Translations under genes and position numbers: made by a program
Notes under the pieces: generated by a model
The model's database searches: none
What the model saw: the letters and a program-made list of their open reading frames with translations, nothing else
Told to the model about the DNA's origin: nothing
Shown: piece after piece, positions 13,570-20,528 of the stretch
How positions within the stretch are numbered: the first letter of the stretch is position 1
Layout of the letters: the number at the start of each line of letters is the position of its first letter
NCBI GenBank assembly: GCA_034666965.1
Contig: JAXDKT010000064.1
Span: forward strand, 1 to 20,948
Direction of reading: 5' to 3'
Length of the DNA: 20,948 nt
Origin: Chersky-267 sp034666965
Lineage (GTDB): Bacteria; Chloroflexota; Limnocylindria; Limnocylindrales; CSP1-4

Positions 13570-13600
13570 GGACCCGGACGGGCTGGGCTCGTCCGGGTCC
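13570..13600 (+). terminator. Perfect 11-bp hairpin after the DoxX-like gene
   Basis: GGACCCGGACG at 13570-13580 and CGTCCGGGTCC at 13590-13600 are exact reverse complements around a 9-nt loop, starting 27 bp after the stop. Two G-U pairs can extend the stem. No T-run follows, so it is either a non-canonical GC-rich terminator or a 3'-end stabilising hairpin. Confidence 0.6.
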
Positions 13601-13772
13601 TGCTCGTCCGGCGGCCGATTCGTCGCTCCTGGCTCGTGCGGATCCCGGGCGCCTCAGCCAACGGACCGGTCCCGCCGGATTGGGGCTGCACTCCGGAGGC
13701 ACGACACTCGGCCCCCACAGACGTGCCGTAGGTCCCTTTCCCCGATGGGGTTTCGCCACCGAGGATGTCGAC
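13601..13772 (+). other. Leader/promoter interval of the multicopper oxidase gene
   Basis: 172 bp after the hairpin and before the oxidase ATG. It contains a short inverted repeat CCCC-GAT-GGGG at 13740-13750 and GAGGA at 13761-13765 ahead of the ATG. No convincing -35/-10 pair or known metal-regulator operator was seen. Confidence 0.4.
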
Positions 13773-15065
13773 ATGAATACCGATGCCAGCCTCATCTCGG
13801 AAGGCTCCGAGACGGCGATCCCATCCAGGCTCGTCCAGGTTTCGACCGAGTCCCTGACCCGGCGCGGGTTCCTCCGTGGCGCGGCCCTGGCCGGCGGCGG
13901 GCTGCTGGCCGCCGGGGTGGCGGCGTGCGCGCCGAATGGTGCGGCGCCCACCTGGACCTATCCACCGGCGGCGGCGCCTGGCCAGGGCGGGGGACCGTCG
14001 CCGAGCGGCGTCGCGGTCAGCCCCGATCATGACCACGCGTCGCCGGCCCCGTCCGCATCCGCGGTGCCCGTCGACCACGACGCCGCGGCCCTGGCGGTGG
14101 TGAAGCGATTCCTCGACGGCGAGTACGGCAAGGTCGACGGCGCCGGCAATCAGCCCTACGCACCAAAGCTCGACGGCGAGACCAAGGTCTTCGAGCTCAC
14201 GGTCGACAAGATCAGCCACCGGATCGACGCGCTGAAGCCGGGGCTCGACGCGCTCGGCTTCAACGGCACGTGGCCGGGCCCGCGCCTCGAGGTGATCGAG
14301 GGTGACCGGGTCCGGGCCATCTTCAAGAACAACCTGGACGAGTCAACCGGGATCCACTTCCACGGGCAGCGCTTGCCCAACAACATGGACGGCGTCCCGC
14401 ACATCACCCAGGACCCGATCCTGCCGGGCGGTTCGTTCACCTACGAGTTCGTCGCCCGCACCTCCGGCTCGCACATGTATCACTCGCACCACAACGCGAC
14501 CGACCAGGTCGGCCGGGGTCTCCTCGGGGCGTTCATCGTGCAGCCCCGGGATCCCGCCCTGCGCTACGACAAGCTCTACGGCGCGACCCAGGACATCGTC
14601 TGGATCAGCAACGACACGCTGGGCGGCTTTACGATCAATGGTCGTGGCTTCCCGGCGACCGCTCCCATCGTGGCCAAGGTCGGCGAGAAGATCGTGATCC
14701 GGTTCATGAACGAGGGCATCATGAGCCACCCCTGGCACCTCCATGGCATGCCCATGCACGTCGTTGCCCGGGATGGCTACCCGCTTGGCTCGGCTGCGTT
14801 CTCCTGCGACACCCTGGGGGTCAACCCCGGCGAGCGCTGGGACGTGGTGATCGATTGCGAGGATCCCGGAGCCTGGGCGTTCCACTGTCACATCCTGCCC
14901 CACGCCGAGGGTCATGACGGGATGTTCGGGATGGTCACGGCGCTCGTGATCCAGGACGCGACCGCAGATGCGGTCGAGCGCTCGACGGGGGTGACGCCGG
15001 TCGTCGCCGCCGCGTCAGCGGCCGGATCGACGGCCGCCGTCTGCCGGATCCCGCGAGCGGGGTAG
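13773..15065 (+). CDS. Tat-exported two-domain multicopper oxidase (laccase-like)
   Basis: 430 residues from ATG 13773, 8 nt after a weak GAGGA; the frame is open to 13680 but the N-terminal signal supports this start. The Tat signal has TRRGFLRG at 29-36 and a hydrophobic stretch ending in VAAC52, a possible lipobox, so it may be a Tat lipoprotein. A Pro/Ser/Gly/His linker (60-105) precedes two cupredoxin domains. Copper motifs are HFHG (195-198), HSHH (237-240), HPWHLHGM (319-326) and HCHILPHAEGHDGM (371-384): T1 ligands H319, C372, H377 and possibly M384, and a trinuclear site from the remaining His. It probably oxidises phenols, metals or cuprous ion outside the membrane. The length fits compact two-domain oxidases rather than the 500-600-residue three-domain type. 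Confidence 0.92.
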   Translation: MNTDASLISEGSETAIPSRLVQVSTESLTRRGFLRGAALAGGGLLAAGVAACAPNGAAPTWTYPPAAAPGQGGGPSPSGVAVSPDHDHASPAPSASAVPVDHDAAALAVVKRFLDGEYGKVDGAGNQPYAPKLDGETKVFELTVDKISHRIDALKPGLDALGFNGTWPGPRLEVIEGDRVRAIFKNNLDESTGIHFHGQRLPNNMDGVPHITQDPILPGGSFTYEFVARTSGSHMYHSHHNATDQVGRGLLGAFIVQPRDPALRYDKLYGATQDIVWISNDTLGGFTINGRGFPATAPIVAKVGEKIVIRFMNEGIMSHPWHLHGMPMHVVARDGYPLGSAAFSCDTLGVNPGERWDVVIDCEDPGAWAFHCHILPHAEGHDGMFGMVTALVIQDATADAVERSTGVTPVVAAASAAGSTAAVCRIPRAG

Positions 15066-15095
15066 CGCCGGCGGGTCGGACGACCAGGCAGTCGC

Positions 15096-16271
15096 TCAGG
15101 CGGTGCCGAGTGCCCGCAGGTCGGGCTTGACCTCGCCGACTCGGTGGTCGATTGCCGGGTCGAACAGTCGCACCCGGCCGCCGCCCGCTCGCTTGGCCGC
15201 GTACATCGCCAGATCCGCACCACGGACCACCGTGTCGGCCGTGTCCGAGACCTCGGCCAGGGCGATCCCGATGCTCAGCTTCACGTCGACCGACATGGGC
15301 GTGAGCCTGAACGGCTCGGTCATGGCGGCCCGGATGCGCTCGGCGATGGCGACCGCGCCGCTGGACTCGGTCAGGTCTTCGAGCAGGACCCCGAACTCGT
15401 CACCGCCCAGGCGGGCGGCCGTGTCGACCGGGCGCATGACCGCCTTCAGCCGGCTGGCGATCATGCGCAACAGCTCGTCGCCGGCGGCGTGACCCAAGCG
15501 GTCGTTGACGGTCTTGAAGTCGTCCACGTCGAGATACATCACCGCCAGGCTTCGTCCGGTCCGGGCTGACAGGCCCAGGCCGCGATTGAGGCGCTCTTCG
15601 AACAGGGCTCGATTAGCCAGGCCGGTCAGTGGATCGTGGAGGCTCTGCTGCTCGACGAAGCGCCACGAAACCAGGCTGGCGACGCTGGCCGCCAGGACGA
15701 AGCCGCCATGGATGGCCGCCCACAGGACCGGGTTGGCGCGCGCCGCGGGATGATTGAATACGGCGTCCGGGTCGACCAGCCCGAGGACGGCGTGGTGAAG
15801 GGTGACGTAACCGATCGCCACGAGGAACGGACCCCAGTCCTGGTACAGGCTGATGACCGCGATCATCACGAAGAAGTGAAAGTGGGCCTCGACGAATCCA
15901 CCGGATAGATGGACGAACATTGCCGAGGCACTGACCAGCCCGAAGCTCGCCGCCGCGGCGCGCGTTCGGTGGCTCCAGCGCCTCCAGCCCGCGACCAGGG
16001 CCGCGACCGCCACGGTCGACGACTCGCTCACCGCGATCGGAATGCCGTGGTTCGTCCAGAGCGCAAACAGGAACACCGCGGCGACGTGCCCCCAGAGCAG
16101 GGCCAGGATCGCCCGATGGCGGCGCGCCCAGGTTTCCGGGGGCAGCGGCCGGCCGCGGGGCAGCAGGTCGCGGGCTCGTTCGATCGTTCGAGCGGCAGCT
16201 GCCACGATCGGCGTCGGCACCCGCGCGCGGCGTCGTGCCGCCGGGATGACCGGGATGTCTCGACTGGTCAT
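15096..16271 (-). CDS. Membrane-bound diguanylate cyclase (GGDEF)
   Basis: 391 residues from ATG 16271. The N-terminal half (55-205) has about six membrane helices with notable histidines in HLSGGFVEAHFHFFVMIAV (121-139) and GYVTLHHAVLGL (154-165). This membrane sensor module recurs in cyclases and chemoreceptors with HFHFFV and a YxDW-like motif; its ligand is unknown to me. The GGDEF domain spans about 211-385: SLHDPLTGLANRALFEERL, MYLDVDDFKTVND, and active site GGDEF at 289-293. The inhibitory I-site RPVD is at 280-283, five residues before GGDEF, so product inhibition is expected. It synthesises c-di-GMP from GTP. The frame continues upstream to 16877, but that part is the EAL gene's shadow. 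A TAGAGT box upstream is a weak promoter candidate. Confidence 0.93.
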   Translation of the reverse strand: MTSRDIPVIPAARRRARVPTPIVAAAARTIERARDLLPRGRPLPPETWARRHRAILALLWGHVAAVFLFALWTNHGIPIAVSESSTVAVAALVAGWRRWSHRTRAAAASFGLVSASAMFVHLSGGFVEAHFHFFVMIAVISLYQDWGPFLVAIGYVTLHHAVLGLVDPDAVFNHPAARANPVLWAAIHGGFVLAASVASLVSWRFVEQQSLHDPLTGLANRALFEERLNRGLGLSARTGRSLAVMYLDVDDFKTVNDRLGHAAGDELLRMIASRLKAVMRPVDTAARLGGDEFGVLLEDLTESSGAVAIAERIRAAMTEPFRLTPMSVDVKLSIGIALAEVSDTADTVVRGADLAMYAAKRAGGGRVRLFDPAIDHRVGEVKPDLRALGTA

Positions 16272-16408
16272 ATCTACGCAGTTGGATCCTGTGGGGTGCG
16301 ACAACTCTAGGATCGCGCGCGCCCGGTTGACATGGCCCGTTCGATGGGCGCCGCACGCCTGAAGGTACCGACCGCCGGGAGACCGTTGCCGACCCGCGCC
16401 GGACGCCG

Positions 16409-18253
16409 TCAGCTGGCGACGCTCGTCAGCTCGGTCAGCCGCTCGGGTCGCCCGAGCAGGAAGCCCTGGCCGTACTGGACGCCCAGGTCGCGCAGCGTCG
16501 CCAGCTCGGCCGGGGTCTCGACGCCCTCGGCGACGAGCAGGAAGCCGGCTTCGCGCGCGAAGTGGACGAAGCCGACGATCAGGGCCCGGCGGCTGGGATC
16601 GTGGGCGAGCCCATGGACCAGCCCGATGTCGAGCTTCACGTGGGTCGGGCGCGCGTCGAGGATGTGGCGCAGGCTGGCGAACCCCGCGCCGGCGTCGTCG
16701 ACGGCCAGGGTCCGCTGCGGTCCCAATCGCTCGATCGCCGCCCGGATCGGCCCGTAGCTTTCGACCACCTCGTGCTCGGAGAGCTCGATCACGACCGGCC
16801 GCTGAACCGATCGCAACAGCCGTCCCAGCGTCCGGCCCTCGCTCAGCAGCGCCGCCGAGCTGTTCACGCTCAACCACACGTCGGGGGGCAGGGCGTCGGA
16901 GGCCTCGAAGGCCGCCACGAGGGTTGCCACCTCGAGATCGCGCAACCGCCCGGCGATCGACGCCTGGTTGAAGACCTCCTGCGTCGGCAGATCTGTGTCG
17001 AACCTCGTCAGGGCCTCGTAGCCAACGATCCGGTTCGTCGGAAGCTCGAAGATCGGCTGAAAGACCGGCCAGAAGGCGCGCCGTTCGATGAGGTCGTGGA
17101 TCACCTGCGAAGCGGTCGAGGCCGCCGCGTGCTCGAGCAGGCGCGGCGCCAACGCGACGCTCGCGATCTCGGCGGCTTCGACCAGGATCGGCAGCTGCTC
17201 GGCCAGGGCCGCGACGCCCCCGGCGGCGTCACCCAGGGCGCCGGTCATCAGGCCCATCAGGCGGCCCTCGTGCCGGATCGGCACGTAGGCGACGGCCGCG
17301 ATCCCACTGTCGGCGATGTTGCGGCGGTAGTCCTGGTCCTCCATCGCATCGGTCCAGGCGGCGATCCAGGGCCCCGTCGCGGCCCGCTCGCGGAGGAGAC
17401 GATTGCGATCGCCCGGCAGCGCCCGGCCCGGCTCCAGCCCTTCGGGAATGACCCCGGCGATGGCGAGCAGGACGGTCCGATCGTCGTCGGTAAACCAGAG
17501 CAGGGTGGCCGTCCGAATCGGGATGAGCTCGACCAGCGGGACGACGATCCCCGCGGCGACGGCAAATGCATCGCCCGAGGCTGGATGGCGGGCGATCTCC
17601 GCCAGCACGGACCGCCGGCTGCTGAGGAACGACTCGGCGATGTTTCGCACCTGGCCGGCGAACAGCGTGCCGGTCACGATCGCGATCAGGGGCAGCACCG
17701 TCTCGATGTTCGTCGATCCGGCAACGAGCGCCCCCACGGTCACCGCGCCGCCCGCAACCGCGGCCCACGGGATCGAGACCGAGAACGGCAGCACGAAGGC
17801 CACGAAGCCGGCCACCATCAACCCGACCAGCGCGACGATGTCTCCGAAGTACTCGACGTCGTCGCCGGTCGACCAGCCCGCCGCGCCCAGGATCAGAAAC
17901 CAGACCGGCCAGACCAGGACCACGAGCAGAAATCGCCGATCAGGTGGCATCGGCTTGCCGGCCCGCTCGAAGGCCAGGTCCACGACCACCTGGCCGAGGA
18001 TCAGCGCGATGACCACGGCGTACAGCGTGGCGTTGCCGGCCCCCAGCAGAGCGCCGCACGCCAGCACGCCTGCCGCGATCAGCGCCGTGGGCAGGACCAG
18101 GTGATGGCGCAGGACGCGACGAACCCCGGTCGGATCGACCGAGAGGGTGCTTGCGACGATGTTTGACAGGCGGCGGCCCAGCGGGCGGCCGAGTAGGTCA
18201 CTGATCAAGGCATACCCCGTGATCAGCGAATCATCGGCCCTCGGTTGGCCCAT
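16409..18253 (-). CDS. Membrane-anchored EAL-domain c-di-GMP phosphodiesterase
   Basis: 614 residues. Six or so membrane helices lie between about 52 and 202. Residues 215-370 look like a GAF-type sensory domain (PIRTATLLWFTDDDRTVLLA, VPIRHEGRLMGLM). The EAL domain covers about 385-605. Catalytic and metal residues are intact: E413 (GYEALTRF), N464 (LSVNSS), E490 (IELSE), D519/D520 (AVDDAGAGFASL), K540 (HVKLD), E576 and E579 (AEGVET), and Q596 (GQGFLLGRP). Active c-di-GMP hydrolysis is therefore likely. There is no GGDEF domain. It lies 137 bp upstream of the GGDEF gene on the same strand, so the pair may set opposing c-di-GMP levels. The ATG at 18253 lacks a clear Shine-Dalgarno and follows a stem-loop. 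Confidence 0.92.
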   Translation of the reverse strand: MGQPRADDSLITGYALISDLLGRPLGRRLSNIVASTLSVDPTGVRRVLRHHLVLPTALIAAGVLACGALLGAGNATLYAVVIALILGQVVVDLAFERAGKPMPPDRRFLLVVLVWPVWFLILGAAGWSTGDDVEYFGDIVALVGLMVAGFVAFVLPFSVSIPWAAVAGGAVTVGALVAGSTNIETVLPLIAIVTGTLFAGQVRNIAESFLSSRRSVLAEIARHPASGDAFAVAAGIVVPLVELIPIRTATLLWFTDDDRTVLLAIAGVIPEGLEPGRALPGDRNRLLRERAATGPWIAAWTDAMEDQDYRRNIADSGIAAVAYVPIRHEGRLMGLMTGALGDAAGGVAALAEQLPILVEAAEIASVALAPRLLEHAAASTASQVIHDLIERRAFWPVFQPIFELPTNRIVGYEALTRFDTDLPTQEVFNQASIAGRLRDLEVATLVAAFEASDALPPDVWLSVNSSAALLSEGRTLGRLLRSVQRPVVIELSEHEVVESYGPIRAAIERLGPQRTLAVDDAGAGFASLRHILDARPTHVKLDIGLVHGLAHDPSRRALIVGFVHFAREAGFLLVAEGVETPAELATLRDLGVQYGQGFLLGRPERLTELTSVAS

Positions 18254-18256
18254 CTC

Positions 18257-18296
18257 TACGGGAGAGAAGTCCTACGCAGAACCAACCACTCCCGTA
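18257..18296. promoter_or_regulatory. Inverted repeat filling the modB-EAL gap
   Basis: TACGGGAG at 18257-18264 and CTCCCGTA at 18289-18296 are exact inverted arms, 24 nt apart, in the 48 bp between the modB stop and the EAL start. It could terminate the modB mRNA, form a leader structure for the EAL gene, or be a protein site. Confidence 0.5.
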
Positions 18297-18301
18297 CAGG
18301 A

Positions 18302-19174
18302 TCAGGCGATGCCGCGGACGTCGACCGCTCGGCCCCAATGGAGGACGCGGACGGCGACAAGGACGCCAAACGCCGCGAGGACCAGGATCGCGGCGGCCGC
18401 AACCGACGCGTCGAGGTCGCCGCCCTGGAACTCGCTGTAGACGACCAGCGGCAGCGTCTGGGTCCGTCCCTCGACGTTGCCCGCGAACATGATCGTGGCC
18501 CCGAACTCGCCCAGCGAACGGGCCCAGCTCATCACCAGGCCGGCCGCCAGAGCCGCACCGGCGAGGGGCACCGTGATGGCTCGGAACAGCTGCGGTTCCG
18601 ACGCGCCATCCACCCGGGCGGCATCCTCGAGGTCGCGATCCACCCCGGCGATCCCGGTCCTGGCCGAGCGGATGAAGAACGGAGCGGAGACGAAGACCTG
18701 GGCGAGGACGACCGCGACCGTCGTGAACGGCACGGAGATGCCCAGCAGCTCGAACGGCGCCGCGAGCACCCCCCGCCGGCCGAAGACGAGCAGCAGGGCG
18801 AGCCCAGCCACCGACGGCGGCAGGACGATCGGCAGATCGACGATCGCCTCGAGCCAGCCTTTGCCCCGGAACCGCTGACGGGCCAGGACGACGGCAAGCG
18901 GCAGACCGAGGGCGACCGTGATCGCCAGGCTGACGGCGGTTGTCGCGAGGCTCAGCCAGAGCGCATCGAGGACGACCGTCGAGCCGAGGGCCACGCTGAG
19001 CGAGCCATCGAGGATCGCCCGTGCCACAAGGGCGAGGACCGGCAGCCCCAGGAACAGCGCGAACAGGCCGGCGACGGCGATGACCGAGCGCTCGCCCCAG
19101 CCGTGTGAGCTTGCCGTGACCGGCTTGGAACGGGCGCGATCGGGCCCGGCCCGCCCGGCGACATCGTCGATCAC
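18302..19174 (-). CDS. modB: Molybdate ABC transporter permease
   Basis: 290 residues. After a soluble N-terminus of about 28 residues come five or six membrane helices. The EAA loop that docks the ATPase is visible as LEDAARVDGASEPQLFRAIT at 182-201 followed by VPLAG. LPIVLPPSVAGLALLLVFGR at about 114-133 is typical of ModB/CysT-type permeases. It imports molybdate (or tungstate) delivered by ModA. GTG 19174 overlaps the modA stop (GTGA). The expected ATPase gene modC does not follow; the next gene is an EAL protein, so the ATPase must be encoded elsewhere. Confidence 0.92.
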   Translation of the reverse strand: MIDDVAGRAGPDRARSKPVTASSHGWGERSVIAVAGLFALFLGLPVLALVARAILDGSLSVALGSTVVLDALWLSLATTAVSLAITVALGLPLAVVLARQRFRGKGWLEAIVDLPIVLPPSVAGLALLLVFGRRGVLAAPFELLGISVPFTTVAVVLAQVFVSAPFFIRSARTGIAGVDRDLEDAARVDGASEPQLFRAITVPLAGAALAAGLVMSWARSLGEFGATIMFAGNVEGRTQTLPLVVYSEFQGGDLDASVAAAAILVLAAFGVLVAVRVLHWGRAVDVRGIA

Positions 19175-20025
19175 GACGGAGGCAGGAATCCGAAGCTCGT
19201 CAGGATCGCCTGGCCGTCCGGGCCGGCGAACCAGTCGAGGAAGGCCCTGGCCGTGGCCGCATTGGCCGAGGCCTTGACGACGACGCCCGCGTAGGTGGCC
19301 GGCACGTTGGCCGAGTCGGGGACGTCCACCGTCGCGACTTTGGTGGAAGCCTTGGCGTCGGTGACGTAGACGATGCCCGCGTCGCCCTCCCCGAGCTCGA
19401 TCTTGGCCACGATCGCCTTGACGTTGTCCTCCTTGGACACGATGTTGGCGGTGTAGCCTGCGACGAAGCCGGCGGAGTAGCCCGCCTCCCTGGCCAGATT
19501 CCCGACGAGCTGGGCCGCGTACTTGGTGATCGGCACCTCATCACCGGCGGCGACGACCTTGATCCCGGACCGGGCCAGGTCGGCCGGAGACCTGATCCCG
19601 GCCGGGTTGTCCGCCGGCACGATGACGATCAGCTCATTGCCGGCGAACGTGATGGCCTGGCCATCGGCCAGGCCCTTGTCGACGAGCTTCTTGGGGTTCG
19701 TCGAGTCGGCCGACAGGAAGACGTCAGCCGGGGCACCCTGCTCGATCTGGGTCTCGAGCGCGGACGATGAATCGGTCGAGACCGTCAGCTTCACGCCCGG
19801 CGCGGCCAGCTGGTAGGCCGTCTTGACCCTGTCCAGGGCTCCGTTCAATGAGGCCGCGCCGTAGATCGTGAGCTCGACGTCGGCGGTCGGAGTCGAGGAC
19901 GCCGCCGTGCTCGGTTGGGTCGTCGCGGGTGGCTGGGTGCCCGCCGGCGGTGATGACCCGCCGCTCGAACAGGCGGCCAGGGCGAGGACCAGGATCACCA
20001 CCACAGCTGTCAGACGGGCGCTCAT
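19171..20025 (-). CDS. modA: Molybdate-binding lipoprotein of the ABC transporter
   Basis: 284 residues. A lipoprotein signal ends in LAAC with C19. A Ser/Pro/Thr-rich tether (20-48) precedes the periplasmic-binding fold: ELTIYGAASLNGALDRVKTA, then APADVFLSADSTNPKKLVDKG and AITFAGNELIVIVPADNPAG, and GEGDAGIVYVTDAKA. These are standard ModA landmarks; the Ser residues in GAASL and near STDSSSA are candidate oxyanion contacts. It captures molybdate or tungstate outside the membrane and hands it to ModB. The ATG overlaps the stop of the regulator gene (ATGA). Tungstate specificity cannot be excluded from sequence alone. Confidence 0.94.
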   Translation of the reverse strand: MSARLTAVVVILVLALAACSSGGSSPPAGTQPPATTQPSTAASSTPTADVELTIYGAASLNGALDRVKTAYQLAAPGVKLTVSTDSSSALETQIEQGAPADVFLSADSTNPKKLVDKGLADGQAITFAGNELIVIVPADNPAGIRSPADLARSGIKVVAAGDEVPITKYAAQLVGNLAREAGYSAGFVAGYTANIVSKEDNVKAIVAKIELGEGDAGIVYVTDAKASTKVATVDVPDSANVPATYAGVVVKASANAATARAFLDWFAGPDGQAILTSFGFLPPS

Positions 20026-20459
20026 CCTCGCGACTCCCTGGAGGACGGGATCTCGACGATGACGTTCGTCGCTTTGACGACACAGACCGCCTCATCACCG
20101 ACCTTGAGATCGAGATCGAGGACGGCTTCGGCGGTCATCAGGCTCACCAACCGGTGCGGGCCGGCGATGACCTCCACGACCGCGGCGACGCCATCGCGCT
20201 CGACCTTGGTGACGATGCCCGGGAACCGGTTGCGCGCCGACTGGGCCACGATGGGCCGGTCCGTGGATGCCCTTCGGCGCTCGTCCAGCAGCCGCGCGAC
20301 CTCGCCGATCTCGACCAGGCGCTGGCCGCCTTCGGAGCGCGCCATCCGCAGCCGCCCCGCGGTCTCCCAGCGGCGCAACGTCTCGACCGAGACGCCCAGC
20401 ATCTCGGCCGCCTGACCGACCCGGATACGCCCGCCCGCCTGATCGCCGGTTTCCCTCAT
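20022..20459 (-). CDS. MerR-type HTH plus TOBE molybdate-responsive regulator
   Basis: 145 residues. A MerR/excisionase-like winged helix at about 12-60 (RVGQAAEMLGVSVETLRRWE, then GGQRLVEIGEVARLL) is joined to one TOBE (molybdopterin-binding-like) domain at about 75-138 (NRFPGIVTKVERDGVAAVVE, GPHRLVSLMTAEAVLDLDLK). TOBE domains bind molybdate or tungstate, so this is probably a ModE-like sensor of different build: ModE proper has an N-terminal LysR-type winged helix and paired TOBE domains. It is first in an operon with modA and modB, which it likely controls together with itself. A sigma70-like promoter and an inverted repeat lie directly upstream. Confidence 0.9.
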   Translation of the reverse strand: MRETGDQAGGRIRVGQAAEMLGVSVETLRRWETAGRLRMARSEGGQRLVEIGEVARLLDERRRASTDRPIVAQSARNRFPGIVTKVERDGVAAVVEVIAGPHRLVSLMTAEAVLDLDLKVGDEAVCVVKATNVIVEIPSSRESRG

Positions 20460-20467
20460 ACCGACGA

Positions 20468-20496
20468 AGTATCAGGAAGAGTTGGCCAAATGTCTA
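20468..20496 (-). promoter_or_regulatory. Sigma70-type promoter of the mod operon
   Basis: On the minus strand TAGACA (20496-20491; five of six to TTGACA) is followed after exactly 17 nt by GATACT (20473-20468; four of six to TATAAT). The -10 ends 8 nt before the ATG at 20459, so the mRNA would have almost no leader. Confidence 0.6.
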
Positions 20497-20523
20497 TGTC
20501 TTTCTTCCGATGCAGTAGACATT
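20489..20523. promoter_or_regulatory. Inverted repeat overlapping the -35 box, operator candidate
   Basis: AATGTCTA at 20489-20496 and TAGACATT at 20516-20523 are perfect inverted arms with centres 27 bp apart. The left arm contains the -35 hexamer of the mod promoter. On the minus strand AGACATAGACAT also makes a direct 6-bp repeat. The position suits a repressor such as the TOBE regulator encoded downstream. Confidence 0.5.
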
Positions 20524-20528
20524 CGTCG

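Noticed and set aside
16272..16877. N-terminal extension of the GGDEF protein
   Set aside because: Overlaps the 3' part of the EAL gene in another frame and the intergenic gap; the family domain starts after Met at 16271.
16562..18166. Plus-strand open frame of 534 codons opposite the EAL gene
   Set aside because: Shadow; the minus strand has all EAL catalytic motifs.
20460..20528. Molybdenum-cofactor riboswitch ahead of the mod operon
   Set aside because: The promoter leaves almost no 5' leader, so there is no room for an aptamer.
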